Source: Acidiphilium iwatense
GTDB taxonomy: Bacteria; Pseudomonadota; Alphaproteobacteria; Acetobacterales; Acetobacteraceae
Direction: 5' to 3'
Assembly: GCF_021556475.1 (NCBI RefSeq)
Contig: NZ_JAKGBZ010000015.1
Location: 19,407-83,406 of the forward strand
Length of the DNA: 64,000 nucleotides
The position numbers and the translations under genes were made by a program. Below the pieces are notes generated by a model. The model was given only the letters and a program-made list of their open reading frames with translations. It was not told the origin of the DNA and did no database searches. Each line of letters opens with the position of its first letter. Within the stretch, counting starts at the first letter, position 1. Shown in pieces: positions 16,436 to 25,991 of the stretch.

Positions 16436-17761
16436 CTACGCCGCGGCGCGCTGTTCGGCCGCAAGAACATCATGCAGAATATCGCGCATCTGATCGATCT
16501 CGCCGCCATTAACCGTGAACGGCGGCGCGAGAATGATCGTATCTCCGGTGATCTTCACATGAAGCCCGGCATCGAACAAGCGCTTTTGCATCATATAGCC
16601 ACCCGCGCCCGGCCCGGTGCCTGCCGCGAGATCGATCCCGGCGAGCATTCCATACCCACGGATATCGGTGACAGAAGGCAGATCGCGCAGCCCGGCGACC
16701 GTGTCGAGAAAATAGGCCGACATCTGCGCCGCCCGCTCGAACAGATTCTCTTCCTCGTAGATGTCGAGGGCCGCCAGCGCCGCGGCGCACGCGGCCGGAT
16801 GCGCGGAAGCGGTATAGCCGTGCATGAACTCGATCGCGTTTTCCGGCGCCGCCGCCATGATCGTGTCCTGGATATTCTGCCGCACCGCGACCGCTCCCAT
16901 CGGCAGCGCCCCGTTGGTGAGCGCCTTGGCCATGGTGATGATATCGGGCGTCACGCCGAAGCTCTGCGCGCCGAACGCCTTGCCGGTGCGGCCGAAGCCG
17001 CAGATGACTTCGTCGAAGACGAGCAGAATACCATGCCGGTCGCAGATCGCGCGCAGCCTCTGGAGATAGCCGCGCGGCGGCACCAGAACGCCGGTCGATC
17101 CGGCGATCGGCTCGACCACGCAGGCCGCGATGCTGTCGGCGCCATAGGTATCGACCATGCGCTGCAGATCGTCGGCAAGCTCGGCGCCCTGGGCGGGCTC
17201 GCCCAACACGAACCGATGTTCCGGCAGCCCGGTGTGGCGCATATGGACGATGCCCGGCAGCCCCGTGCCGAAGCCGAGACGGTTGCGCACCATGCCCGCG
17301 AGCGACAGGCCACCGAAGTTCATGCCGTGATACGCGCGCTCCCGCGAGACGAACATCTTGCGGTCGCCGTCGCCCCGCGCCGCGTGGTAGGCAAGACAGA
17401 TCTTCATCGCGGTATCGACCGATTCCGACCCCGAATTGACGAAGAAGATCCGGTCGATCCCCGGCGGCAGCATCGCGGCAAGCCGGTCGGCCAGCCGGAA
17501 CGAGGGCTCATGGCCGCGGGTGAAGCTCGAAATGTAATCGAGTTCGATCATCTGCCGATGCACCGCGTCGGCGATGCGCTTGCGCCCGTGGCCGGCGGGG
17601 GTGGTGAACAGGCCGGAGCTGCCGTCGAGAATCTTCCGCCCGTCCGCGCCGGTCAGCCAGATTCCTTCGGCGCCGTAGACCATTTTCGGGTCGGCCTTGA
17701 AGTCGCGATTGTTGGTAAACGGCATCCAATGATGCTGGAGCGACAGGTCGGAGCTTGACAT
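16436..17761 (-). CDS. Class-III omega-amino acid:pyruvate aminotransferase
   Basis: 441 residues from the ATG at 17761 (MSSSDLSLQHHW), preferred because GAGGG lies 8 bases upstream; an extended start at 17824 is possible. Family marks: HWMPFTNNRDFK, DGSSGLFTTPAGHG, FFVNSGSESVDTAMK (PLP phosphate), the YHG motif, VVEPIAGSTGVLVPP, VFDEVICGFGRTG (Asp contacting PLP) and MAKALTNG (Schiff-base Lys). This pattern is closest to beta-alanine/omega-amino acid:pyruvate transaminases; taurine:pyruvate aminotransferase is an alternative given the TauABC-like importer downstream. It would turn the imported amine into an aldehyde or oxo-acid plus alanine. Confidence 0.87.
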   Translation of the reverse strand: MSSSDLSLQHHWMPFTNNRDFKADPKMVYGAEGIWLTGADGRKILDGSSGLFTTPAGHGRKRIADAVHRQMIELDYISSFTRGHEPSFRLADRLAAMLPPGIDRIFFVNSGSESVDTAMKICLAYHAARGDGDRKMFVSRERAYHGMNFGGLSLAGMVRNRLGFGTGLPGIVHMRHTGLPEHRFVLGEPAQGAELADDLQRMVDTYGADSIAACVVEPIAGSTGVLVPPRGYLQRLRAICDRHGILLVFDEVICGFGRTGKAFGAQSFGVTPDIITMAKALTNGALPMGAVAVRQNIQDTIMAAAPENAIEFMHGYTASAHPAACAAALAALDIYEEENLFERAAQMSAYFLDTVAGLRDLPSVTDIRGYGMLAGIDLAAGTGPGAGGYMMQKRLFDAGLHVKITGDTIILAPPFTVNGGEIDQMRDILHDVLAAEQRAAA

Positions 17762-17897
17762 CTCATGATCCCTCAGCCGGTGAACCGGAGAGCGATGTCT
17801 CCGGTTTCGTTCAGATGAAATCATTGTTTATCGGCGGGATGTCCGGCCAGACAATCACAAATCATGGTGCCAGTTTGTCGCTGGCCTCAACCTATCC

Positions 17898-19493
17898 TCA
17901 GCCCATCTTGGTGATCGCCCATTTGACCTGTTGCGGTCCGTCTGGCTGGCCGGTGAGCACGATCTGTTCGGCGCGGCGCGGTTCGGTGCCGCCGAAATAG
18001 ATGCTCTCCTCCACGCTGAGCACCGCACCGCCGGCACGCAGCCGCCATCCCTGGCCGGAGGGCAGGCGCAGCAGCGCGGCCTCGCCGTCCTGCTGCAGGC
18101 TGGCGGTGACGTTGGGGTGCAGATGGAAACGCAGCGTGAAGGGCTGCGGTTCGTCAGCCTCGATACTGTCCTCGCCGCGCAAATCCTCGCCGCTTTCGGC
18201 GAGGTACAGGCGGCGGCGATGGACCGCGCCAAACAGTTTCTTCCAGCCGTCGTGGCTGGCTTCCAGCCAGTGTGCGCCATTGGCCTCCTGGCGCTGCAGC
18301 TCGACCGCGACCGGCCGGCGGCCGAGGCCGTCAGGCCTGATCTCGGCCGAGGAAACATCGGCGATCACCATGGTCGAGTGGGCAGCGGTGGCGCGCAGCG
18401 CGTCGCGCCAATCGGTGGCGGAAGCCGGCGCCGCACCGCAATTGACGATCAGCCGTTCCCGCCCGGCGGAAAACTCGAAGGACAGCGTGCCGGCATGGGC
18501 GTTGCGGTCGAGCCCGGCGGCGGGCGGCGGGCCGGCATCGACGATCGCGACGCTTTTGCCGGCGGCCAGCCGGTGAAAACCGGGATAGGCGAGCGACGCG
18601 GTGCTGCGCCCGGTCCGTCCCGCCTGGCTCAGCACGAGGTCGATCAGATTGGGCCAGTCCTCGCGCGTGCCGTTGAACAGCGCGAGCCCGCCATCGCCAT
18701 GGCGCAGCGCGCGCAGCGCGACCGCCATGCGCTCGATCGCCCCCGGCAGCTGCGCAGGCTGTTCGGCGCGCGCGACCTGAAGCAGCGCGCGGATTTCGGT
18801 CAGATCCTGCAAGGCGGCGAGATGCGCCGCCGGGCTGCGCTCGACATGCGCGCCGTCCGGCAGGATCTGGCGCTCGATCTCGGGCGCCAGAAAGCGCAGC
18901 GCGCGCGGCAGGAACGCCGCGTGTTCGGGTAGCGCGACCGAGGCGGCGATCAATCCCTTGATCGCGGTAAACGCCCTGCCGTCGCGCACCTCGGCGGGCA
19001 GCGAAGCGGCAAGAAGGCGCGCATCGGCGACCAGTTTCGCCATCAGCATCTGACGGAAATCGTCATCGGCGGAAGCGGCGAAGAAATCGTAATGGCCGAG
19101 CCACGCGGCGAGCCGCGCGCCGGTCACCGGCGGGCTGGCGGCCAGGGACGGCAGCGCCTCGGTATCGATCCAGTCTTCGATCAGCGCCCGCGCCCGGCTC
19201 CGCGCGGCATCGGTGCCCAGGGCCCGCAAATCGCGCAGCCAGGAAAATTCGTGGATATGAGCGAGCATCGGCGCCGACGCGTCGCCGGAGGTGAACCCGC
19301 CCGGCCGCAGCGGCCTGACCACGCCGAGATATTCGATCTCGCCCTTGATGATTCGCGCGCCACGCGCCGGCTCGCCGGGCCAGGGGTCGCGCACCGGCAG
19401 CGAGGGCGCATCCGGCACGCTGGCGCCGCGCAGGGAAGCGAGTTTCGCCATCCATTGCCGCGCGCCGCGCATTACCGGGCCGCGCTCGGTCAC
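17898..19493 (-). CDS. Heparinase II/III-family protein
   Basis: 531 residues. The N-terminal half is an alpha/alpha-toroid region of the heparinase II/III type ([27 protein letters not shown]), and the C-terminal half is beta-rich ([40 protein letters not shown]) as in Heparinase_II_III pfam members. No clear signal peptide. The pairing with rpe, which it overlaps by 4 bases, suggests an intracellular or envelope role in sugar or cell-wall metabolism. True heparin lyase activity is not implied. Confidence 0.83.
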   Translation of the reverse strand: MTERGPVMRGARQWMAKLASLRGASVPDAPSLPVRDPWPGEPARGARIIKGEIEYLGVVRPLRPGGFTSGDASAPMLAHIHEFSWLRDLRALGTDAARSRARALIEDWIDTEALPSLAASPPVTGARLAAWLGHYDFFAASADDDFRQMLMAKLVADARLLAASLPAEVRDGRAFTAIKGLIAASVALPEHAAFLPRALRFLAPEIERQILPDGAHVERSPAAHLAALQDLTEIRALLQVARAEQPAQLPGAIERMAVALRALRHGDGGLALFNGTREDWPNLIDLVLSQAGRTGRSTASLAYPGFHRLAAGKSVAIVDAGPPPAAGLDRNAHAGTLSFEFSAGRERLIVNCGAAPASATDWRDALRATAAHSTMVIADVSSAEIRPDGLGRRPVAVELQRQEANGAHWLEASHDGWKKLFGAVHRRRLYLAESGEDLRGEDSIEADEPQPFTLRFHLHPNVTASLQQDGEAALLRLPSGQGWRLRAGGAVLSVEESIYFGGTEPRRAEQIVLTGQPDGPQQVKWAITKMG

Positions 19494-20161
19494 GATCCCG
19501 GCTTCAGCGCCGCGATCGCCACGGCGTAATCCGGCTTGCCGAAAATCGAGCTGCCGGCGATCAGCACGTCCGCCCCGGCTTCGATCGCCGCCGGCGCGGT
19601 CGCCTTGTCGATCCCGCCATCGACCTCGATGCGAATCTCCCGCCCGCTCGCCGTCGCCATGCGGCGCAGTTCGGCGATTTTCGGCAACTGGCTGTCGAGA
19701 AAGCGCTGGCCGCCGAATCCCGGATTGACCGTCATGACATTGATGATGTCGACCAGATCGAGCACATGCGCGACCGCATCCGCCGGGGTCGCCGGGTTGA
19801 GCGCAACCCCGGCCCGCTTGCCCAGCCCGCGAATCGTCTGCAGCGAACGGTGCAGATGCGGCCCGGCCTCGGCATGGACGGTGATGTGATCCGCTCCGGC
19901 CTCCGCGAACTCGGCGAGATACGGGTCGGCCGGCGCGATCATCAGATGCACGTCGAACGGCAGATTGCTCCGCTTGCGCAGCGCCCTCAGAACCAGCGCG
20001 CCGAAGCTGATATTCGGCACGAAATGCCCGTCCATCACGTCGAGATGCAGCCAGTCCGCGCCGGATCGTTCCACCGCGGCGACCTCGTCGGCAAGCCGGC
20101 CGAAATCGGCGGCGAGCAGGCTGGGTGCGATGACAAGCGGCGATCCGGGCGTTGCTTTCAT
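19490..20161 (-). CDS. rpe: Ribulose-phosphate 3-epimerase
   Basis: About 223 residues, a TIM barrel. Signatures: [30 protein letters not shown] (metal-binding Asp/His), [14 protein letters not shown] and IEVDGGI. It interconverts ribulose-5-phosphate and xylulose-5-phosphate in the pentose-phosphate (or Calvin) pathway. The start is taken at the ATG at 20161; an upstream TTG at 20179 would add six residues, and neither has an ideal ribosome site. Translationally coupled to the heparinase-like gene. Confidence 0.95.
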   Translation of the reverse strand: MKATPGSPLVIAPSLLAADFGRLADEVAAVERSGADWLHLDVMDGHFVPNISFGALVLRALRKRSNLPFDVHLMIAPADPYLAEFAEAGADHITVHAEAGPHLHRSLQTIRGLGKRAGVALNPATPADAVAHVLDLVDIINVMTVNPGFGGQRFLDSQLPKIAELRRMATASGREIRIEVDGGIDKATAPAAIEAGADVLIAGSSIFGKPDYAVAIAALKPGS

Positions 20162-20231
20162 CCTTCCACGTTTAGCCAACAGCGCCGCGACTTCACAAGC
20201 GCCGCGCGAAGGCCAGGCGCCCGATCGGCCA

Positions 20232-20711
20232 TCATTCGGTGGGAAACGGGTCCGCCGGCGCCAGGGATTTGATCAGCTCGAACATCCGCTTGCGCACCGT
20301 CGGCTCGCTGATCCGGTAATAGGCGCGCACCAGTTCGAGGGTTTCGCGCTTGGTCAACTGATCGTCGAGCCCGACGCCGAACGGCTCCTGCGCCTCGGCA
20401 AAACCATGGCTGCGCCCACGCGGGCCGGACATCGGCGTTTCGTTCATCCCTTCGGGCATGTCGTCGAAGAAGAAGCTGATCGGCACGTCCAGCACCCGCG
20501 AAATGTCGAACAGGCGCGAGGCTCCCACCCGGTTCACCCCGCGCTCGTATTTCTGCACCTGCTGAAACGTCAGCCCCAGCGCGTCGCCCAGTTTCTCCTG
20601 CGACATCCCGAGCAGAGTGCGGCGCAGCCGGATGCGCGAGCCAACATGAACATCGATCGGGCTCGGCCTGCCGTCCCGATCCGTGCGATCCATCATCTCA
20701 TTTGCGATCAT
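20232..20711 (-). CDS. XRE-family HTH regulator
   Basis: About 159 residues from the ATG at 20711 (an in-frame start at 20756 exists). The N-terminal half is a Cro/C1-type helix-turn-helix: [49 protein letters not shown]. The C-terminal half ([26 protein letters not shown]) is typical of a group of alphaproteobacterial XRE proteins. The gene faces an AT-rich region with repeated TGTCAT words (20857-20880), possible operators for self-control. Confidence 0.85.
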   Translation of the reverse strand: MIANEMMDRTDRDGRPSPIDVHVGSRIRLRRTLLGMSQEKLGDALGLTFQQVQKYERGVNRVGASRLFDISRVLDVPISFFFDDMPEGMNETPMSGPRGRSHGFAEAQEPFGVGLDDQLTKRETLELVRAYYRISEPTVRKRMFELIKSLAPADPFPTE

Positions 20712-20856
20712 CGACGCCTCCGGCGCTCCGGCGGATCGTTCGTCACCGCCCGACACATTGGTTTCCAGAACGATTCAGCAACGACCCCCCGGCTCCCCCG
20801 CGCCTGGGGTCAACATCTCCTGAAAATCGGCGAGACAATTCATCACATTCATTTGG

Positions 20857-20880
20857 TGTCATATGTCATAATTCTGTCAT
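20857..20880. promoter_or_regulatory. TGTCAT repeat cluster in AT-rich intergenic region
   Basis: Three TGTCAT words at 20857, 20864 and 20875, in the stretch 20820-21010 that is strikingly AT-rich for this genome. The region lies upstream of the XRE gene and downstream of lnt. Nothing else is recognisable between 20712 and 21024. Confidence 0.35.
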
Positions 20881-21024
20881 CAAACACAATGATACTGTCG
20901 AAAAACAAAATTATCATTTCATAATCTTTCTACCGCAGATATTTGGTATAGCACTCATCTTACCACCAGCGATAGCAAAATTTTAAATTTTCTACAAGAG
21001 TGAACAATTTTTAAGACGAGCTGC

Positions 21025-22566
21025 TTAGCGCCTTTCAGTGCGCAACGTGACCGAGACGATCAAAAAAATCAGCCCCAAAACAACGCAATAGAGGCTGAGA
21101 ATCCCGGCCATCGTCAGCCCGAACCGCCCATAAGGGGTTACCGGCAATGCAACCGGAAGTCTATGCGCCAAAACCCCGCGCCGATCGAGTCCTAATTTCG
21201 CCACGACCCGCCCGTGCGGCCCGATCACCGCCGAAATGCCGGAATTGGTGTCGATCACCAGCGGCAGCCCCTCCTCCACCGCGCGCAGCCGCGTGGTCGC
21301 GAAATCCTGGCGCGGGCCGGTGGTGTCGCCGAACCAGGCATTGTCGCTGATGTTCAGCAGCCACGCCGGCCGGTCGCTTTTATCGACGATTTCGCCGGAA
21401 AAGATCGATTCGTAGCAGATCAGCGGCCCGACCGGCGGAATCCCCTTCACATGGAGCGTCCGCGGCCCCGGACCGGGCGAAAAACCGCCGCCCGGCGTGA
21501 TCTTGAGCGGGATCCATTTCGGCGTGTACTCGCCGAACGGCACCAGCTTCCATTTGTCGTACCACGCCGCCGCCGGCCCCGCGCCCTCGACCGCGACCAG
21601 AGAATTGCGCGGCCGCCCATCGCGCGCATAGCGGAACGACCCCGCCAGCACCGGGGTATTGCCGGCGACACTCGCGATCGCGCCGCGCGCCGATGCATCG
21701 GTCTGCAGCAAGGCCGGGCTCGCGGTCTCCGGCCAGACCACCACTTTCGGTCCTGCCCCGGCGGCCTGCAGCGCCTGCTGCGTCATCGCGAGATCGCGGT
21801 GCCAGCGCGCGATCAGTGCCGGTCGCGTGAAACTGCCCGGCACCGCGAAATCCGGCTGGATCATCGCGACGGTCAGATTGTGGTCCGGCGCCGGGCCGGC
21901 ATCGGTGCGCCACACGCCGAATCCCGCCCAGACCGCCAGCACGGCACCCGCCGCCGCCCAACCGCGCGGGCCGAGCAGTGGCAGCCCGGCAACGATCGCG
22001 GTCAGCAAGGTCAGCAGATAAATGCCGCCGACCGAAGCCGGCTGCATCATCACCACACCCGCGATGCCCGGCAGCGCCCAATCCGCGCCCCAGTAATTCC
22101 ACGGAAACCCGGTGAACAGGAATTGCTGCGCCAGATTCGCCATCGCCAGCGCGCCGGCGAACAGGAAAATCATCGCAAGGCGGGACAAGGCCGTCACCGG
22201 CCTGATCCAGTAGCTCGCGGCCGCGGGCAGCATCATGTAGCACGCCACCGCCGCCGCGAGCCCCGGCGCGGCGAACGGCACCGCCCACCAGAATTGCCGT
22301 GCCATGATCAGCATCGGCTCGGTCACCCAGAACAGCCCGAGCAGGTTGAAGCCGAACCCGAAACACCAGCCGAGCCAGATCGCCCGCCGCCAGCCCCCCG
22401 CGCGCGCCAGCAGGCGCAGCAGGCCCGGCACCACGATCCACAGCAGCGGCAGCAGAAAGAACGGCGGCAGCGCCAAAGCGGCGAGCAGTCCGAGGCCGAA
22501 GGCGCGCCACGGGCCGGATTTGAGCGGGGCCGGGACGCGCGCGGCCCACCGTTCCAGCAGGGTCAT
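21025..22566 (-). CDS. lnt: Apolipoprotein N-acyltransferase
   Basis: 513 residues from the ATG at 22566, which has GGAG 8 bases upstream. Hydrophobic N-terminal helices are followed by a periplasmic nitrilase domain. The catalytic triad is visible as WPETASPAL (Glu), KWKLVPFGEYTP (Lys) and LICYESIF (Cys), matching E267/K335/C387 of E. coli Lnt. It adds the third acyl chain to the N-terminal cysteine of lipoproteins at the inner membrane. It follows mtnC on the same strand with a 12-base gap, so it may be cotranscribed with the methionine-salvage genes. Confidence 0.96.
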   Translation of the reverse strand: MTLLERWAARVPAPLKSGPWRAFGLGLLAALALPPFFLLPLLWIVVPGLLRLLARAGGWRRAIWLGWCFGFGFNLLGLFWVTEPMLIMARQFWWAVPFAAPGLAAAVACYMMLPAAASYWIRPVTALSRLAMIFLFAGALAMANLAQQFLFTGFPWNYWGADWALPGIAGVVMMQPASVGGIYLLTLLTAIVAGLPLLGPRGWAAAGAVLAVWAGFGVWRTDAGPAPDHNLTVAMIQPDFAVPGSFTRPALIARWHRDLAMTQQALQAAGAGPKVVVWPETASPALLQTDASARGAIASVAGNTPVLAGSFRYARDGRPRNSLVAVEGAGPAAAWYDKWKLVPFGEYTPKWIPLKITPGGGFSPGPGPRTLHVKGIPPVGPLICYESIFSGEIVDKSDRPAWLLNISDNAWFGDTTGPRQDFATTRLRAVEEGLPLVIDTNSGISAVIGPHGRVVAKLGLDRRGVLAHRLPVALPVTPYGRFGLTMAGILSLYCVVLGLIFLIVSVTLRTERR

Positions 22567-22577
22567 CGAGAACTCCG

Positions 22578-23285
22578 TTATGAGGGCTGAGGCAGGCCAA
22601 ACCGCGCCGCGACCGACGCGAGATCGGGCGCGTGAGGATGCGCCGCCGAAGGCGCGGTGCCGTCTTCCGCCCGTACGAGCTGGCAGACCATGAGCCCGGC
22701 CTTGGCGGCGGCGGCAAGCTCCGCCTCGGCATCCGACAGGAACAGAATCGCCGCCGGCTGCCGTCCCAGCGCACGCGCGATCGCGGCATAGCTCGCCGCC
22801 TCGCGCTTGCCGCCGATCCGCGTGTCGAAAAACCCGACGAACAGCGGCGTCAGATCGCCCGCTTCGGTATGGCCGAACAGCAGGCGCTGCGCCTCCTCCG
22901 AGCCGGAGGAATAGACCGCGAGCGCCAGCCCCGCCGCGTGCCACGCAAGCAGCACCGGCGCGACCTCGGGATAGAACCGGCCGCTCAGCGCGCCGGCGGC
23001 GAAACCCTCCGCCCAGATCCGCCCCTGGATCAGCTTCAGCGGCCCGACCTTGGCGTCCCGGTCCATCAGCGCGTGCAGCGTCTGCACCGGCTGCGCGCCG
23101 GGCGTCATGTCGTCGAGTTCCGCCAGCGCCGCCGCGATGTCGGGCTCGCCGCTATGGGAAGCGATGAACGCGCCCAGCCTTGCTCGCGCATAGGGAAACA
23201 GCACGTCATGGACGAAGCTGATCGGCGACACCGTGCCCTCGATATCGAGCAGCACCACGGATGGCGGCACGGTCTCGCCGGACAT
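22578..23285 (-). CDS. mtnC: Enolase-phosphatase E1 (acireductone synthase)
   Basis: 235 residues from the ATG at 23285. HAD-superfamily marks: VLLDIEGTVSPISFV (nucleophile Asp), VYSSGSEEAQRLLFG (motif II Ser) and ILFLSDAEAEL (acidic motif). MtnC enolises and dephosphorylates 2,3-diketo-5-methylthiopentyl-1-phosphate to acireductone in methionine salvage. It lies 7 bases after mtnD, which encodes the next enzyme. Confidence 0.93.
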   Translation of the reverse strand: MSGETVPPSVVLLDIEGTVSPISFVHDVLFPYARARLGAFIASHSGEPDIAAALAELDDMTPGAQPVQTLHALMDRDAKVGPLKLIQGRIWAEGFAAGALSGRFYPEVAPVLLAWHAAGLALAVYSSGSEEAQRLLFGHTEAGDLTPLFVGFFDTRIGGKREAASYAAIARALGRQPAAILFLSDAEAELAAAAKAGLMVCQLVRAEDGTAPSAAHPHAPDLASVAARFGLPQPS

Positions 23286-23292
23286 GATCGGT

Positions 23293-23832
23293 TCAGGCGA
23301 CCGGAAATTGCGCGCTGATCGCATCCCCGGTGAAATGCGCGACCCAGCCGGACTGATCGGTGAAGACCCGCAGTGCGATGAAATCCGGCTTCGCCCCCGC
23401 ATCGAACCAGTGGCGGATATTCGCCGGCACCGAAATCAGATCGCCCTGCGTGCACAGCGCGTCATAGACCCGTCCGCTGGTATGCAGCACGAAATGCCCC
23501 GATCCGCGCACGAAAAACCGAATTTCGTCCTCGGTGTGGATGTGCTCGTTCAGGAATTTCTCGCGCAGCGCCCCGGCCTGCGGATGATCCGGCGTCATCT
23601 TGATCACGTCCGCCGAACCCGCCCCGGTCTCGCCCATCAGCCGGTCGAGATAAGGCTGGTAGGCCGCCAGAATCGCCTCCGGCTCGGCATCGTCATCGAG
23701 CGTCACCGGGCTGTCCCAGCGCTCGAACCGCACGCCGATCGCGCCGAGTTCGCGCGCGATCGCGGCTGGATCCCCGGTATCGAGCATCGGCGCGCCTGGC
23801 GCGTTCTCGTCGAAAATTCTCAGGCCGCTCAT
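23293..23832 (-). CDS. mtnD: Acireductone dioxygenase
   Basis: 179-residue cupin. The metal site is visible as NEHIHTEDEIRFFV (HxHxxxE) and IRHWFD (fourth His). It splits acireductone with O2 into 2-keto-4-methylthiobutyrate and formate (Fe form), or takes the CO-producing off-path reaction (Ni form). It overlaps mtnB by 4 bases (ATGA). Confidence 0.95.
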   Translation of the reverse strand: MSGLRIFDENAPGAPMLDTGDPAAIARELGAIGVRFERWDSPVTLDDDAEPEAILAAYQPYLDRLMGETGAGSADVIKMTPDHPQAGALREKFLNEHIHTEDEIRFFVRGSGHFVLHTSGRVYDALCTQGDLISVPANIRHWFDAGAKPDFIALRVFTDQSGWVAHFTGDAISAQFPVA

Positions 23833-24425
23833 CGTATCCGCCTCCGTTCGAGTTCGCAGCGGAGCAGGAATTCCAGCGCCTCCAGGCGCCAGAAGCAGCG
23901 CTCCACGTCCGGCCCCCAGGCATACACGCCATGGCCGCGCAGAATATAGCCGATCGGCTCCGCATCAAGCGCCGGCGCGATCACATCGGCGAGCCGCGCC
24001 ATGTCCTGATCGTTGTCGAAAACCGGCAGCGCGACCCGCGTGTCATGGGTGACGATGCCGCGAAACGCCTTCAGGATCTCGTAGCCTTCCAGCACCAGCG
24101 CATCGCCCGGCACCGCCATCGACAGCACCGTCGCGGCAACCGAATGCCCGTGCAGCACCGCGCCGGTTTCGGGAAACCGCGCATAGAGCTGGCAATGCAG
24201 CTTCGTCTCCGCGCTCGGCTTGTCGCCCGCGCGAAGCGCCACGCCGTCCAGCCCGACTTCGATGATATCCGCCTCGGTCAGCCTGCCCTTGTGAACTCCG
24301 CTGCGGGTGATCGCGATGGCGGTATCGCCGAGCCTCGCGGAAAGATTGCCGGACGATCCGGGCACCCAGCCCAGCCGGTCCATCCGCGCGCCGACCGCGA
24401 CAAGATCGCGCGCGGCCTCCGCCAT
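23829..24425 (-). CDS. mtnB: Methylthioribulose-1-phosphate dehydratase
   Basis: 198 residues from the ATG at 24425, chosen because it follows the stop of the tatA gene (24448); a longer start would overlap tatA. A class-II aldolase fold: GWVPGSSGNLSARLGD, the zinc ligands in LHGHS and LRGHGVYAWG. The three mtn genes run B-D-C in transcription order, converting methylthioribulose-1-P to the keto acid of methionine. MtnA and the phosphorylase/kinase step are not in the window. Confidence 0.93.
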   Translation of the reverse strand: MAEAARDLVAVGARMDRLGWVPGSSGNLSARLGDTAIAITRSGVHKGRLTEADIIEVGLDGVALRAGDKPSAETKLHCQLYARFPETGAVLHGHSVAATVLSMAVPGDALVLEGYEILKAFRGIVTHDTRVALPVFDNDQDMARLADVIAPALDAEPIGYILRGHGVYAWGPDVERCFWRLEALEFLLRCELERRRIR

Positions 24426-24447
24426 CGCCTCGTGCCGCCCGCGCGGC

Positions 24448-24714
24448 TCAGGATCGCGGAGAATCGTCGGTGCGCACCGTCTCGGGCGCGCTTTTCGCGG
24501 CATCGGGCGGTATTGTGCCCTCGGCAACCCGATTCTGCACCTGCGGCGGTGCTGCCGGTTGCGCCGGCTTGGCCGAATCGTCGCCCAGATTCTGCTTGAA
24601 CGCCTTGATGCCCTTGCCGAGCTCGCCCATCAGATTGCCGACGCGCGAGCCGCCGAACAGCAGCGCCACCACCAGGATGACGATGAGCCAATGAACCGGC
24701 GAATCGAAACCCAC
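24448..24714 (-). CDS. tatA: Twin-arginine translocase subunit TatA/TatE
   Basis: 88 residues. One N-terminal membrane helix (HWLIVILVVALLFGG) is followed by the hinge and amphipathic helix (RVGNLMGELGKGIKAFKQNL), the TatA pattern. The FG of the usual 'LFG' hinge is kept. It starts 3 bases after a second tatA. TatB and TatC are not nearby. Confidence 0.9.
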   Translation of the reverse strand: MGFDSPVHWLIVILVVALLFGGSRVGNLMGELGKGIKAFKQNLGDDSAKPAQPAAPPQVQNRVAEGTIPPDAAKSAPETVRTDDSPRS

Positions 24715-24717
24715 GGC

Positions 24718-24948
24718 TCAGCCCCGGTTCCGCTCGGTCGTCGTTGTCGAGCCGGCCTGCGCCGCCGGCGCCTGCACGTGCTGTTCCAGCATCGACGCAT
24801 CCTTGGGCTGATCGTCGGCAAGGTTGTTCCTGAACGATTTCATCCCCTTGCCGAGTTCGCCCATCAGATTGCCGACGCGCCCGGTGCCGAACAGGATCAG
24901 CACGACCGCGAGCACGATCAGCCAATGCCAGATGCTCAAACCACCCAT
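24718..24948 (-). CDS. tatA: Twin-arginine translocase subunit TatA, second paralogue
   Basis: 76 residues with MGGLSIWHWLIVLAVVLILFG and the same GRVGNLMGELGKGMKSFRNNL amphipathic helix. The acidic DDQPKD stretch after it is common in TatA. Close similarity over the first 45 residues to the following gene shows a local duplication. The tandem pair leads the unit ending in mtnBDC and perhaps lnt. The 235 bases upstream (24949-25183) show no gene. Confidence 0.9.
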   Translation of the reverse strand: MGGLSIWHWLIVLAVVLILFGTGRVGNLMGELGKGMKSFRNNLADDQPKDASMLEQHVQAPAAQAGSTTTTERNRG

Positions 24949-25183
24949 GATCCAAATCCTTCCTCAGCGGGATACGTATCTCGGCACATCGGTATGGCCG
25001 AGCCACCCGACAATGGCCGCGGTCCCGAGCCTTCTGCATAGCCCAACCGGCCGGCCGCGCCAATGGCGCGCCCGGTTTCGGCCGGACCGACATGCCGGGG
25101 CGTTGCCGCGCAACCGGCCCAGCCCTTGGAAACCCGGCTCCGACACCTCATCTGACCTCTACAAAACGTGAACGGAGCGCCCG

Positions 25184-25336
25184 ATGCGGCTTCTGCTGAT
25201 CGTCCTGCTGATCCTGTTGGTGCTTGGTGGCGGCTTCGGCCTGCATGGCGGGTTGTTCATCGGCCCGCACGGTATCTGGTATGGCGGCGGCCTCGGCCTC
25301 GTTCTCGTGGTCGTCCTGATCCTGCTGATCCTCTGA
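25184..25336 (+). CDS. Small DUF3309-like membrane protein
   Basis: 50 residues: a hydrophobic helix (LLLIVLLILLVLG), a Gly/His turn (HGGLFIGPHGIWYGGG) and a second helix (VLVVVLILLIL). The layout matches the tiny DUF3309-type proteins common in alphaproteobacteria, of unknown function. An ACGGAG ribosome site precedes the ATG. Confidence 0.65.
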   Translation: MRLLLIVLLILLVLGGGFGLHGGLFIGPHGIWYGGGLGLVLVVVLILLIL

Positions 25337-25383
25337 CCCGCCCCGCGCCCAATCCGTTCATCGGCATTTGCGCCGTCTCAATC

Positions 25384-25413
25384 TTAGGGTGTGTCCCCAA
25401 TAGCGGTGTGGCC
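25384..25413. repeat. 30-bp direct repeat flanking the cupin gene, copy 1
   Basis: TTAGGGTGTGT...GCGGTGTGGCC, matching 25992-26021 at 28 of 30 positions, same orientation. Directly after it lies a 16-bp inverted repeat with one mismatch (25417-25432 / 25453-25468). The look is of insertion-sequence end fragments. Confidence 0.65.
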
Positions 25414-25556
25414 TTTGATTCTCAAATTCCTAAAATTGCCGCCGCAAACGAATAGGAATTTCAGAATCTCCACACTAGCGACATGCTAAATTACCGCCGA
25501 ACCTGATTGACCATCATGCATCGGTAGAACGCCCGGATGCGCAGAGGAGAACTCGC

Positions 25557-25952
25557 ATGGAAGTAAGACGAAGCGGCTCGCAGCCTTCTGGCAAGGGACC
25601 GGCAGACTGGTTCACCGGAACGGTTCGGATCGACCCGCTGTTCAGCCCACCCGATCCGGCCCGCGTTGCTGGCGCCCTGGTTACCTTCGAGCCCGGCGCG
25701 CGCACGGCATGGCACACCCATCCACTCGGTCAGACCCTGATCGTCACGTCCGGCTGCGGCTGGGTTCAGCGCGATGGCGGGCCGGTCGAGGAAATCCGGC
25801 CGGGTGATGTGGTTTGGTTTCCGCCCGGTGAAAAGCATTGGCACGGCGCTACGCCCACCACCGCCATGAGTCATATCGCCATTCAGGAGAAACTTAACGG
25901 CTCGCCCGTCGACTGGATGGAAAAGGTGAGTGACGCGCAATACCGGCGCTGA
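25557..25952 (+). CDS. Cupin, manganese hydroxynitrile lyase-like
   Basis: 131 residues, one cupin barrel. The metal ligands can be placed at [10 protein letters not shown] (two His, Gln) and KHWHGA (two His). The sequence closely resembles the small cupins annotated as (R)-mandelonitrile lyases, whose best studied member is the enzyme of Granulicella tundricola; that is recollection of the family, not a search. The natural role of these proteins is unknown. A GGAG site precedes the ATG. The gene is isolated and flanked by the 30-bp direct repeats at 25384 and 25992, so it may be a mobile cassette. Confidence 0.82.
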   Translation: MEVRRSGSQPSGKGPADWFTGTVRIDPLFSPPDPARVAGALVTFEPGARTAWHTHPLGQTLIVTSGCGWVQRDGGPVEEIRPGDVVWFPPGEKHWHGATPTTAMSHIAIQEKLNGSPVDWMEKVSDAQYRR

Positions 25953-25991
25953 GACAAGTCATGACGCAAGGTATTAAGGACAAAGTCTTCG

